Shown here: positions 9,181 through 16,752 of the stretch, in pieces | How positions within the stretch are numbered: the stretch's first letter is position 1 | How the letters are laid out: each line of letters begins with the position of its first letter | Assembly (NCBI GenBank): GCA_009886205.1 | Contig: QXZU01000141.1 | Location: forward strand, 1 to 58,205 | Reading direction: 5' to 3' | DNA length: 58,205 bases | DNA from: K189A clade bacterium | GTDB taxonomy: Bacteria > Pseudomonadota > Gammaproteobacteria > Pseudomonadales > Azotimanducaceae | Position numbers and translations under genes: made by a program | Notes under the pieces: generated by a model | Told to the model about the DNA's origin: nothing | The model's database searches: none | The model's input: only the letters and a program-made list of their open reading frames with translations

Positions 9181-9196
9181 TGGCACGCATATTGCT
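9181..9196 (+). promoter_or_regulatory. Sigma-54 promoter of fliK operon
   Basis: TGGCACG-CATA-TTGCT has the exact 12-bp GG to GC spacing. It lies in the 75-base gap between fliJ and fliK, with a predicted start near 9207. It would drive fliK, fliL, fliM, fliN and fliO as a second flagellar block. Confidence 0.88.
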
Positions 9197-9234
9197 CTCT
9201 ATTGAAATAAGTAAACGAGTTAGATTGAAATATT

Positions 9235-10830
9235 ATGTCTGATAATTTTTTGTCCTTTGTCGGTAAGGTCGGTCAAAGCAGCCCTGATAACAGTGCCGAA
9301 AAGTCGCCATTGGCAGCCACTAAGCCCACTCAAACTACTGATTTTAAAAGAATTTTTGCCAAAGAGTCTGTTTCTCCAAATGAGGGCGGCGTAGCGAAAG
9401 ATGCCGCGCTAGAGGAAACTAAAGTGGCGCAAATGGCGGCGGTAGACAACGTTCAGGACCCAATGTCCGACAGCACAATTGCTCCGCTTGGGCCGCCAAT
9501 TGCCCCTGACAACGGCAACCCGTTGCCAAAGTTGTCTATTTACACGCCTGGCTTACAGGTTGGTCGAGTCATCTTAACGACGTCTAGTCCAAAGGTGAAT
9601 GAAGATAGCCTCACGGCTTTTGCTCGCGCTCAAGGCATCAACGAGTCAGTGCTTAAGCAATCGCTTGCTTTGGGACCGCAAATGACCGCGCAACAAGGCG
9701 CAACTGGTCAAGTTCCGGGGCAAAGTGCTATTGGCGAATCTGTGGTGGCTATAGAGCCGAACACAGAGGCAGCTCCGTCAATTTTAAGTGGTCTGTTGAG
9801 TAAGAGCGCACTGGCACGTAATCCAGTGGAAGGCGTCGCTAACAAGGCATCGCCTGAGGCGTTAGCTGAAGTTGCAAGCCCGGCAGGGGTTGCAGACAGC
9901 ACGTTGTCAGCATTACGCGCGCAACAAGCCTTTGGTTTGGCAAAATCAGATGCTAAGGCTGGCGATACGCGACCGGGTGGCGGTGAGTTGGTAAACCCTT
10001 TGGCCACCACGATGATCGGTGCGCATGACTTGCGCGCTCAGCGCCAGCAAACAATCCGCGAAGGCGACTCGGCGCAGGCGAAGAAAGAGTTTACTGAAAA
10101 TGCTGTGGACGGTTTGGGCAAAGAGATAGAAGCCAAGATTTTATCCGAAAAATTATCTATCTCTGAATTGAGACAAGCTAGGCAAGCAATTGATTCAGCT
10201 ATGGAATTCGCTCGCTCGAACGTCCAGAATGGGGCAGAAAATTTGTCCGCTTCGGCTGCGGGTGAAAGCGCATTTGCTGCTACCTCAACGCTATCGGCGC
10301 CACCGGTGAGCGCACTTCAAGGCGCAACTACTTCCGTAGCGCCAGTGGCTACTAGTTTAGGCGCAGTATTGAGTGCCAATGATCCGAGTTTAATGCAGGC
10401 GCGTATGCAGCCCTATCAAGATTGGGCTGAAAAATTTGGCGAAGTGCTAGGGCAAAAATTGTCCTTGGCAGTGAAGCAAGGCACTTGGGCGGTAAAGTTA
10501 AATTTGAACCCCCACAGCTTAGGTGAGATTGCTATTTCACTGGAGGTTGGAGAGAAAGGAATTGAAGGCCAATTGTCGGCAAACGATAGCGCTGTTCGTC
10601 AATTAATGAGTGACGCACTGCCAAAGCTTCGCTCTTCGCTAGAGGAGCTTTTTGGCCAAAGCGGTAACGTAAATATTGAAGTGGGCGATGATGACGCGTC
10701 CAAGGGTAAACAGTCATCTGGGGACATGGTGGAAATAGCCATAGACCTTGAAGACGAAATTTTTAATGGCAACAAAGTTATGGCAGGCAGCGGTATTACC
10801 CTGCGAGATGGTTTTGATGTCTTGGTATAG
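9235..10830 (+). CDS. fliK: Flagellar hook-length control protein FliK
   Basis: FliK is the secreted molecular ruler that sets hook length and switches FlhB specificity. The 531-residue product has a long, Ala/Ser/Pro-rich, poorly conserved N-terminal ruler and a compact C-terminal domain. That domain holds the Flg_hook signature, with LNLNPHSLGEIAISLEV at about residues 422-438 followed by RQLMSDALPKLRSSLEE. It is the first gene after its own sigma-54 promoter. The Shine-Dalgarno sequence is weak. Confidence 0.93.
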   Translation: MSDNFLSFVGKVGQSSPDNSAEKSPLAATKPTQTTDFKRIFAKESVSPNEGGVAKDAALEETKVAQMAAVDNVQDPMSDSTIAPLGPPIAPDNGNPLPKLSIYTPGLQVGRVILTTSSPKVNEDSLTAFARAQGINESVLKQSLALGPQMTAQQGATGQVPGQSAIGESVVAIEPNTEAAPSILSGLLSKSALARNPVEGVANKASPEALAEVASPAGVADSTLSALRAQQAFGLAKSDAKAGDTRPGGGELVNPLATTMIGAHDLRAQRQQTIREGDSAQAKKEFTENAVDGLGKEIEAKILSEKLSISELRQARQAIDSAMEFARSNVQNGAENLSASAAGESAFAATSTLSAPPVSALQGATTSVAPVATSLGAVLSANDPSLMQARMQPYQDWAEKFGEVLGQKLSLAVKQGTWAVKLNLNPHSLGEIAISLEVGEKGIEGQLSANDSAVRQLMSDALPKLRSSLEELFGQSGNVNIEVGDDDASKGKQSSGDMVEIAIDLEDEIFNGNKVMAGSGITLRDGFDVLV

Positions 10831-10869
10831 AACTTACAGGTGCACTGCGCCAATAGTTAGGAGATTAAA

Positions 10870-11445
10870 GTGGCTGAAGTAGAAGATGTTGAACCATCCG
10901 GTGGCAAAGGCGGCCTGATTAAAATTATTCTTGTTGTTCTTTTGGTGCTGATTGTGGCTATTGGGTCAGCGTTAGGTAGTTTGTTTTTCACTGGTTTTTT
11001 TGACGCGCCTGAGGAAGATGCGGCAGAAATGGCCATTGCCGAGTTAGAGGCTGAAATCGAAAATACTGAAGCGTTGCAGCAGCCTGAGAGAGTATCTAAG
11101 GAAACTGTAGAAGAAGAAAAATTCAAACCCGCGTATCATTCTTTTTCTGCGCCGTTTGTTGCAAACGTAATGAACTCGCGCAAGGTTTTGCAAATTTCCT
11201 TAGCCATCATGACCTACTATGATGAGCGCGTAATAGAGGCAATAACTACCCATGAGTTGGCAATCACTTCGTCAATTCTGGACCGGTTACGTATGATTAC
11301 TGAGGATGAAATCAAAGAGCCTGATTTTCGTCGTGAGCTTGCCGAAGATTTAACGTTGGTGATTAACGAGGTTCTGGAGAAGTTTGAAGAGTTTAAATTT
11401 GCTGGCGTAGAAGAGGTTTATTTCACTGGATTTGTGGTTCAGTAA
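10870..11445 (+). CDS. fliL: Flagellar basal-body protein FliL
   Basis: FliL is an inner-membrane protein that rings the stator units and supports torque. The 191-residue product has a short cytoplasmic N-terminus, one membrane span at about 15-40, an acidic linker, and a periplasmic domain (RKVLQISLAIMTYYDERVIEAI and a C-terminal FTGFVVQ). The start is GTG with AGGAG 7 bases upstream. It is followed by a terminator-like hairpin before fliM. Confidence 0.93.
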   Translation: MAEVEDVEPSGGKGGLIKIILVVLLVLIVAIGSALGSLFFTGFFDAPEEDAAEMAIAELEAEIENTEALQQPERVSKETVEEEKFKPAYHSFSAPFVANVMNSRKVLQISLAIMTYYDERVIEAITTHELAITSSILDRLRMITEDEIKEPDFRRELAEDLTLVINEVLEKFEEFKFAGVEEVYFTGFVVQ

Positions 11446-11499
11446 GACGCTAGCCCTTAGTTTTAACGCGGCGTAATCATTACATTGCGCCCGGTCTTG

Positions 11500-11521
11500 A
11501 AAAGGCCCCAAAAGGCTTTTT
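11500..11521 (+). terminator. Weak terminator-like hairpin between fliL and fliM
   Basis: AAAAG(G)CC pairs with GGCTTTT through one bulged G and a short A-rich loop, and TTTTT follows. It lies in the 116-base fliL-fliM gap, where no promoter is obvious, so it would attenuate rather than end transcription. Confidence 0.45.
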
Positions 11522-11561
11522 AAGACTTAAAAAAGATTTAGAAAAAATTCAGAAGAAAAAT

Positions 11562-12569
11562 ATGGCTGATGACAATAGTAGGTTGCTGTCCGACGAGGAA
11601 TTGCTCGCCATCGAAGAAATGGTCGCTTCGGGCGACTTAGATGGTGAAGGGTTTAACGTGGGTGTTGCCGCCAACCGCTATGATCTGACATTACAGGACA
11701 CCAGTGTTGGCGTTAACGTAACGGCTATCGAACAGATCAATGATCGGTTTCACCGCTTTTTGCGTGCCGGCCTGCTAGAGGATTTGCGTTATAACCCTAG
11801 GCTCAAAGCGGGTCGCATAGACATTATTAAATACAGTGAATACGTGCAAAGCACGGAACCGCCGATTTCTGTGAATGTATTGAAGATCGACCCATTACGT
11901 GGCGAGTGTTTATGCCTGATACATCCCCAGGTTGTATTCAGTTGTCTAGACAACTGGTTTGGCGGCAACGCACGGACGCTGACTTCCGTACCAGCAGGCC
12001 GCATCTTTACGCCCACAGAAAACGCTGTGATCGAAAAAATACGTAACGCAGTTTTTGAGTCATTGACGGAAGCTTGGGCGCCCTTTCTCAAGATTGAATG
12101 TGAAATGGCTTCCGCGGAAATCAGCGCGGTGTTTGCCAATATTGCAGCAGACGACGATATGGTCATTCTTAATCGCTTTGAAACCGACATCATGGGTGAT
12201 GAGGGTGATAAAGGTTTTGTCGATATTGTCTATCCCTATGCCAGCTTGAAATTGGTTCGAGATGTATTGCGTGCTCGAGTGGAAACCAGCGCAGGTAATG
12301 CTCAAGCAGACAGCGATTGGACTAAGTCGTTAAGTGCAAGTATTGACGAAGTGGAAGCAAAGGTTGTGGTGAAAGCTGCAGAATTTTCTATTTCCATTGA
12401 CCAATTATCAAATCTCAAAGAAGGCGATTGGTTGCCGTTTAGAGCGCCAGATCACGCCGAAGTGTCTGTAAATGGGTTCCCCATTTTTACCGCAGATGTT
12501 GGAAGTCGCGGTAACCAAGTTGCAGTTCAAATTGTCAGCAGCGTTTTGCCAAAGGAAAATCATGAGTGA
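11562..12569 (+). CDS. fliM: Flagellar motor switch protein FliM
   Basis: FliM is the C-ring component that binds phospho-CheY and reverses the motor. The 335-residue product begins with LLSDEELLAIEEM, a likely CheY-binding helix resembling the family LSQxEIDALL motif. A middle domain follows (DPLRGECLCLIHPQVVFSCLDNWFGG) and a C-terminal SpoA-type domain that pairs with FliN. Only A-rich sequence precedes the ATG. The last 8 bases overlap the fliN start. Confidence 0.95.
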   Translation: MADDNSRLLSDEELLAIEEMVASGDLDGEGFNVGVAANRYDLTLQDTSVGVNVTAIEQINDRFHRFLRAGLLEDLRYNPRLKAGRIDIIKYSEYVQSTEPPISVNVLKIDPLRGECLCLIHPQVVFSCLDNWFGGNARTLTSVPAGRIFTPTENAVIEKIRNAVFESLTEAWAPFLKIECEMASAEISAVFANIAADDDMVILNRFETDIMGDEGDKGFVDIVYPYASLKLVRDVLRARVETSAGNAQADSDWTKSLSASIDEVEAKVVVKAAEFSISIDQLSNLKEGDWLPFRAPDHAEVSVNGFPIFTADVGSRGNQVAVQIVSSVLPKENHE

Positions 12570-12870
12570 AAATGAAGAAAATATAGAGTCCCCAGAAGCT
12601 GAGGGAGAAGGGAATATTGACCAAGAAGTCATTCGCGCGATACCAATTTCAATGACAGTTGAAGTAGGCAGCACCAGTTTAAAGCTGCGCGATTTGCTGC
12701 GGCTTTCTCAAGGCAGTGTCCTTGAACTAGACCGCTCGGTAGGTGAGTTAATGGATGTGAAGATCAACAACACCGTTATTGCAAAAGGCGAAGTAGTTAC
12801 CGTAGGCGATAAGCTTGGCATCAGTGTCGTTGAAATTGTAGCGCCCCTAGAAAGAGTTAAGCCGGTCTAA
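12562..12870 (+). CDS. fliN: Flagellar motor switch protein FliN
   Basis: FliN forms the base of the C-ring and docks FliH. The track start (12472) lies inside fliM; ATG 12562 is preceded by AAAGGA and starts an acidic leader, MSENEENIES. This gives 102 residues, shorter than the common 110-140 but with a whole SpoA domain (IPISMTVEVG to ISVVEIVAPLERV). The usual GEPLD turn reads GELMD here. Confidence 0.93.
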   Translation: MSENEENIESPEAEGEGNIDQEVIRAIPISMTVEVGSTSLKLRDLLRLSQGSVLELDRSVGELMDVKINNTVIAKGEVVTVGDKLGISVVEIVAPLERVKPV

Positions 12871-12874
12871 TTCA

Positions 12875-13237
12875 ATGGAAGTGACACCGCTGGTTTCAGC
12901 CTTTCTTAGCTTCCTGTTTGTTATTGGTCTGTTGCTTTTGACCCTTTGGTTTATCAGGTCCAAAGGCATAGGTGTGACGCCGAGAACCGGGGGCGACCTG
13001 TATGTGGTGCAAACTCTGCGAATGGGTGCAAAACATCATTTGAGCGTTGTGAAATATGGCGACCGCACATTATTGTTAGGCATTAGCGGGCAACAAATAT
13101 CTCTTTTAGACAACCAAGTCACCGCCGAGATGACCACGGAGGATGCTAACCAAGACACTCTGAGCCCTTCTGCTGGCAGTCAGGCGCCAGCGTCGTTTGC
13201 CGCGCATCTGAAGAACCTGTTACCTAAAGGCCAGTAG
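12875..13237 (+). CDS. fliO: Flagellar export-gate assembly protein FliO
   Basis: FliO is a small membrane protein that helps FliP oligomerise in the export gate. The 120 residues hold one N-terminal span (about 8-28), followed by the family core GDLYVVQTLRMGAKHHLSVVKYGDRTLLLGIS. It starts 4 bases after fliN. FliO is normally followed directly by fliP; here about 2.4 kb intervenes. Confidence 0.92.
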   Translation: MEVTPLVSAFLSFLFVIGLLLLTLWFIRSKGIGVTPRTGGDLYVVQTLRMGAKHHLSVVKYGDRTLLLGISGQQISLLDNQVTAEMTTEDANQDTLSPSAGSQAPASFAAHLKNLLPKGQ

Positions 13238-13258
13238 GCCTAGTAGGTCTACTAGGCC
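13237..13258. repeat. Perfect inverted repeat at fliO 3' end
   Basis: GGCCTAGTAG and CTACTAGGCC are perfect 10-base arms around a GT centre, starting at the last base of the fliO stop. A partial copy, GGCCAGTAGGCC, lies just before. There is no T-run, so it could be a factor-dependent terminator, an RNA-stabilising stem, or a protein site. Confidence 0.75.
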
Positions 13259-13375
13259 AGAATGGTCAGGCTGATGGCGTTAGGTTCTTCCAGCCTCTTG
13301 TGTCCCTCGATCTTCTGGGCCCGCTGGTCTTGTGCCCCTGCCGCTTGCGGTTCATAGTAGCGGCACTCGCAAGGG

Positions 13376-13402
13376 TAAATTCAAGAAGAACGACCTCAAT
13401 AA
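13376..13402 (+). promoter_or_regulatory. Possible FliA (sigma-28) promoter of the 241-aa gene
   Basis: TAAATTCA and CTCAATAA are separated by 11 bases, which resembles the sigma-28 consensus TAAAGTTT-N11-GCCGATAA with several mismatches. It ends 28 bases before the GTG start of the next gene. The match is moderate and could be chance in A-rich DNA. Confidence 0.3.
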
Positions 13403-13429
13403 AAATAACAACAAAAGAGCCCTAACCTC

Positions 13430-14155
13430 GTGAATAAAACTACCGATCACAGCGACGAAAAAGCCTACCGAAGAATGCTTTTTGAACTTGGTTCTCTGGT
13501 TAATGGTAACAGGGCCAGAAGCCATGCTCACCGAAGCCAAATCATTGATAACGTCACCAATGGCCTGAGTAGCCTGCTCACTGCTTTTAGCCGAAATCGC
13601 AATTTGATGAGCGAATCAACGACCAATATCTACCGATCGCGCAGGGTTTTTTTGGAGAGCAATGCTGATTACCAGGCGCTGAACGCACAGCAGCGGCAGC
13701 GGGTGATGGACGAGATTGAGTATCAGTGCCTCAAGCAGCGCTCTGACAGCAATCGAGAAATAATGACGTTGAACGTTGCGTTGACGCGCTTCAATCAAGA
13801 ATTCATTCAACTGTTGGAAGCAGTGAAGGAAACAAACGCAGCGAAACTCTATTTCAATGATGTTCAGCATGAGCACAACGCCGAAATATTAGAGAAAGGT
13901 TTGGCCGCTGTGGGTCTCACCGAAGACACTGATGAATTTGGTAATCTAATTGCGCAGCTCACAGAGCAAGTAAGCGCCAATACTGAACTTCTGGAAGAGG
14001 GGTTCGAAGCATCTAACCAGAATGGGCAGAGATTCAGCGAAATTCGTGAATCCCTAGAGGCAGAATTAGCAGCCATCGACGAGTGTTGGGATAGAATCGA
14101 AGCTCAGCAAGCGTTGGCCGCTGAATTGACCGCTCAAACGTCAGCCTCTCAATAA
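13430..14155 (+). CDS. Unrecognised helical protein inserted between fliO and fliP
   Basis: I do not recognise this 241-residue family. It has no signal peptide or membrane span, is rich in Glu, Gln, Asn, Leu and Arg, and looks almost wholly helical, with coiled-coil-like stretches (RQRVMDEIEYQCLKQRS; FSEIRESLEAELAAIDE). It is therefore probably cytoplasmic, perhaps a chaperone or scaffold. The GTG at 13430 lacks a strong Shine-Dalgarno sequence; ATG 13475 is an alternative start. The position inside a flagellar export block suggests, but does not prove, a flagellar role. It is convergent with the downstream transglycosylase gene. Confidence 0.7.
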   Translation: MNKTTDHSDEKAYRRMLFELGSLVNGNRARSHAHRSQIIDNVTNGLSSLLTAFSRNRNLMSESTTNIYRSRRVFLESNADYQALNAQQRQRVMDEIEYQCLKQRSDSNREIMTLNVALTRFNQEFIQLLEAVKETNAAKLYFNDVQHEHNAEILEKGLAAVGLTEDTDEFGNLIAQLTEQVSANTELLEEGFEASNQNGQRFSEIRESLEAELAAIDECWDRIEAQQALAAELTAQTSASQ

Positions 14156-14202
14156 ACGAGAGACTGTCTTTGTTGGCACTGAAGTACTTGGTCAAATCTA
14201 GC

Positions 14203-14218
14203 CACCATTAGAGTGGTG
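14203..14218. terminator. Small hairpin in convergent gap
   Basis: CACCA and TGGTG pair around a six-base loop, midway between two convergent genes (97-base gap). There is no T-run on either strand, so termination is only a guess from position. Confidence 0.3.
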
Positions 14219-14252
14219 AGAAAGCTACTCTAAGTGTGCTGTGGTCGAGGAG

Positions 14253-15299
14253 TTAGGGCTGTAGACCTTTTTCCTCCATGAGCACTTCCACAGCGCCCAG
14301 TAGTTCGGAATTCAGTGCTGTGCCAAGCCACAGGGGCAGGCTGTTGCGTAGTTTAAGTAGCTGTAATTCCGTGCAATTTACCCCGGTTTTTCCCAGCCAG
14401 CCGCGAAACTTCTCCCCGCGTTCGTCAGGATTGTGTGTACCCAAAAGGAGCGACCTTACGCCTGCGGTTGAACAAGGGTGTTCAGGTTTGGCCTGGGCTA
14501 GGTCATCGTTCTGCTGACCCGTATCTGTTATATCGAGTGTCTGGTTGCTAAAAGTATTTGTTGATGCGGGCACTGTTGCTTGATTGTCTCCAAGGCCATT
14601 TAGCGGCTGCGATTCTTCGGCATTGTCCAGCACCGCTTGCAGCGATGGGGTTTCCTCCGCTAGTGCGCGCTCCGTGTCGACCGCCTCATTTGCTGATGGT
14701 TCAGCTATTTGTTCCGTGATTTGTTCAGATGGGGTGCCCTCTTCGGCAAGAATGTCGCGCTGTTTAAATACGGCCTCAGCATAATCTGCTGCTTGTTGTG
14801 GAAGGGTCCCTGTATTGGTAACTGCGTTGGCAATTGTGGTGGGTCCAACATGATAACTGGCTAAAGCTTGAACGAGCGGGTCGTTATTTTCGATGTCTGC
14901 ATTTTCGTCTATCAACTCCTTAAGATAACTCACCCCTGCATCTATATTTATGCAGGGATCAAATAACAGCTCGCGCTGAGTAATACCCAAATGCTCTGCG
15001 GTGAGCGGCCATTTTATCTGCATCACACCGACGGCATCTGAACTAGAAACGGCATCGGGGTTGAGGCTGCTTTCTACAATCGCAACCGCAATGGCCAGCT
15101 CAACATCTACACCGTAGCGGTCTGCGGAGCGCATAAAGCAGGCTATGTAGGGAATATCACTCAGGCGCTCTGCGGTTTCCCCGCCCAAATTTTCTGCTTC
15201 GGCCCAAGCTGGGTTAAATACCGGCACGGTTAAGCAAGCCAGTATTGCCAGCTGCATGTGTCTCATGAATGTGGGTGCGCGCAGTAGTGTTTGAATCAC
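14253..15299 (-). CDS. Secreted lytic transglycosylase-like protein (SLT domain)
   Basis: Probable periplasmic or outer-envelope peptidoglycan-cleaving enzyme. A signal peptide (LAILACLTVPVFNPAWAEA) ends near residue 35. The SLT core follows, with catalytic Glu in AIVESSLNP (about residue 76), GVMQIKW (about 91-97) and ALASYHVGP (about 146-153). A Glu/Ala-rich linker and an unrecognised C-terminal domain of about 75 residues with two Cys complete the 348 residues. The GTG start has AGGA about 9 bases upstream and overlaps the stop of a small upstream ORF as GTGA. It lies antisense inside the flagellar locus and might open the wall for rod passage, which is inference only. Confidence 0.85.
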   Translation of the reverse strand: MIQTLLRAPTFMRHMQLAILACLTVPVFNPAWAEAENLGGETAERLSDIPYIACFMRSADRYGVDVELAIAVAIVESSLNPDAVSSSDAVGVMQIKWPLTAEHLGITQRELLFDPCINIDAGVSYLKELIDENADIENNDPLVQALASYHVGPTTIANAVTNTGTLPQQAADYAEAVFKQRDILAEEGTPSEQITEQIAEPSANEAVDTERALAEETPSLQAVLDNAEESQPLNGLGDNQATVPASTNTFSNQTLDITDTGQQNDDLAQAKPEHPCSTAGVRSLLLGTHNPDERGEKFRGWLGKTGVNCTELQLLKLRNSLPLWLGTALNSELLGAVEVLMEEKGLQP

Positions 15300-15496
15300 G
15301 TTGAGATATTCCTAAGTTCATCTAGAGCGTCTGCTGTAGTTTTTCGTGTGGCGTTACGCGCTGGTCGCCAAGAGGACCATTTTGTCCACTTATTGCCGCC
15401 GCTTGGTTCTAGATAGTTATGCAAAAACAGTGCCGCAGCAAAGTCTGTCGAAAAACCGACCAATGTAGTTGGAAAAACGTCACTTTCTCTGTGCAT
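15296..15496 (-). CDS. Candidate 66-aa protein overlapping the transglycosylase start
   Basis: Short ORF whose TGA overlaps the GTG of the transglycosylase gene (GTGA), an arrangement typical of coupled translation. The product has no signal peptide or clear membrane span; FSTDFAAALFLHNYL could form an amphipathic helix, and a basic Trp-rich middle follows (KWTKWSSWRPAR). GGGGCGAG precedes the ATG. I do not recognise it. The overlap is the main support, and chance is possible. Confidence 0.4.
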   Translation of the reverse strand: MHRESDVFPTTLVGFSTDFAAALFLHNYLEPSGGNKWTKWSSWRPARNATRKTTADALDELRNIST

Positions 15497-15542
15497 CTCG
15501 CCCCGACAATTCTAACCCATTGATTTTAAACAATATTATTGT

Positions 15543-15558
15543 TGGCATCGACTTTGCA
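15543..15558 (+). promoter_or_regulatory. Sigma-54 promoter of fliP operon
   Basis: TTGGCATCGACTTTGCA contains TGGCA and TTGCA with GG (15544-15545) and GC (15556-15557) exactly 12 bp apart. The predicted start is near 15569, leaving a leader of about 90 bases before fliP. It restores sigma-54 control to fliPQR-flhB after the break at fliO. Confidence 0.83.
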
Positions 15559-15581
15559 TCTTACATCCTCGTAAGACCGCA

Positions 15582-15633
15582 TGGCAAGAAATTGCCACCG
15601 TTCATATTTCTGGCAAAGCCTTGCAGGCTTTTT
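15582..15633 (+). promoter_or_regulatory. Structured fliP leader with terminator-like hairpin
   Basis: TGGCAA-GAAA-TTGCCA forms a perfect 6-bp stem with a GNRA-type loop (15582-15597). A second TGGCAA at 15611 could pair with the same TTGCCA instead. AAAGCC-TTGCA-GGCTTTTT (15615-15633) then looks like an intrinsic terminator ahead of the fliP ATG. Mutually exclusive pairing of this kind is how attenuators work. Against this, the stretch is also open in the fliP frame, so part of it might be coding. Confidence 0.45.
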
Positions 15634-15658
15634 ACCGAACGCAGCGGAAAGGGTCGAA

Positions 15659-16468
15659 ATGAAAATGAAGGATCAAATGTTAGCACTGAACGAAAACATA
15701 GGCGAAACCTGTAAAGCAAAGGTCAAAGGACCTTTAGCTGTCTTGGTATTTGCCTGTTTAGCATTGGCATTGCCGAGTTTGGGTTATGCCGAAGGGATCC
15801 CAGCCCTGAAAATTCTAGAAGCTAACGAGGGCGGCACTGAGTACAGCCTGTCGCTACAACTGCTTATTGTTATGACGCTCTTGGGTTTCTTGCCCTCGAT
15901 CCTCATTTTGATGACCTCTTTTACCCGAATAATTATCGTGCTTTCACTTTTGCGCCAAGCTATGGGCACGGCGCAAACCCCACCCAACCAAGTGTTGGTG
16001 GGTATCGCAATGTTTTTGACCCTTTTCATTATGAATCCGGTTTTAGAATCGATATACACCAACGCACTTGAGCCTGTGCAAAATGAGGAGATCACCTTCC
16101 AAGAAGGTTTGGATCGTGCACGAATTCCGCTGCAAGAATTCATGCTCAATCAGACCCGTGAAAAAGATCTGATGATGTTTATGGAAATGTCTAAGTCGCC
16201 TGCGGTAGAAAATGCTGACGACATTCCTTTGAGCGCCCTAGTACCGGCATTCATTACCTCGGAATTAAAAACGGCTTTCACCATAGGCTTTTTGATCTAT
16301 ATCCCCTTCATCATCATTGACCTGGTTGTTGCCAGTGTCTTGATGTCCATGGGTATGATGATGCTCTCGCCAATGATGATCTCCATGCCGTTCAAGCTCC
16401 TTCTTTTTGTACTCGTCGACGGCTGGGGTTTAGTCACCAGCTCTCTTGTCGCTACATTTGTAACCTGA
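15659..16468 (+). CDS. fliP: Flagellar export-gate protein FliP
   Basis: FliP is the core, pore-forming subunit of the flagellar type III export gate. From ATG 15659 it has 269 residues, with a cleavable signal peptide (LAVLVFACLALALPSLGYA) and family segments SFTRIIIVLSLLRQAMG, TPPNQVLVGIAMFLT and the C-terminal LMSMGMMMLSP. The track start (15581) would add 26 residues that overlap the leader hairpins. ATG 15659 has AAAGGG 6 bases upstream and yields a normal FliP length. Confidence 0.95.
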   Translation: MKMKDQMLALNENIGETCKAKVKGPLAVLVFACLALALPSLGYAEGIPALKILEANEGGTEYSLSLQLLIVMTLLGFLPSILILMTSFTRIIIVLSLLRQAMGTAQTPPNQVLVGIAMFLTLFIMNPVLESIYTNALEPVQNEEITFQEGLDRARIPLQEFMLNQTREKDLMMFMEMSKSPAVENADDIPLSALVPAFITSELKTAFTIGFLIYIPFIIIDLVVASVLMSMGMMMLSPMMISMPFKLLLFVLVDGWGLVTSSLVATFVT

Positions 16469-16476
16469 GGTAAGAC

Positions 16477-16746
16477 ATGGATACATCACTAGTAATGGAT
16501 ATAGCGGTGGAGTCATTACGGGTAACCGTATTGGTTGCAGCGCCTATTTTGGCCGCGGCCCTCATGTCCGGTCTACTCGTTGGTATTTTGCAAGCGGCGA
16601 CCTCTATCCAAGAAATGACGCTGAGTTTTATTCCCAAATTGGTGGTCATGACGTTGGCAATTATTTTGTTTGGTGAATGGCAAATTGCTGTTCTAGCAGA
16701 CTACTTTGAAACGATATTTGAACGCGTAAGAACGATTACGTTGTAG
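16477..16746 (+). CDS. fliQ: Flagellar export-gate protein FliQ
   Basis: FliQ is an 89-residue protein with two membrane helices that joins FliP and FliR in the export-gate cone. The family sequence LVGILQAATSIQEMTLSFIPK is present. GAGG lies about 7 bases before the ATG, and the gene sits 8 bases after fliP and 6 before fliR. Confidence 0.96.
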   Translation: MDTSLVMDIAVESLRVTVLVAAPILAAALMSGLLVGILQAATSIQEMTLSFIPKLVVMTLAIILFGEWQIAVLADYFETIFERVRTITL

Positions 16747-16752
16747 CCGCAA

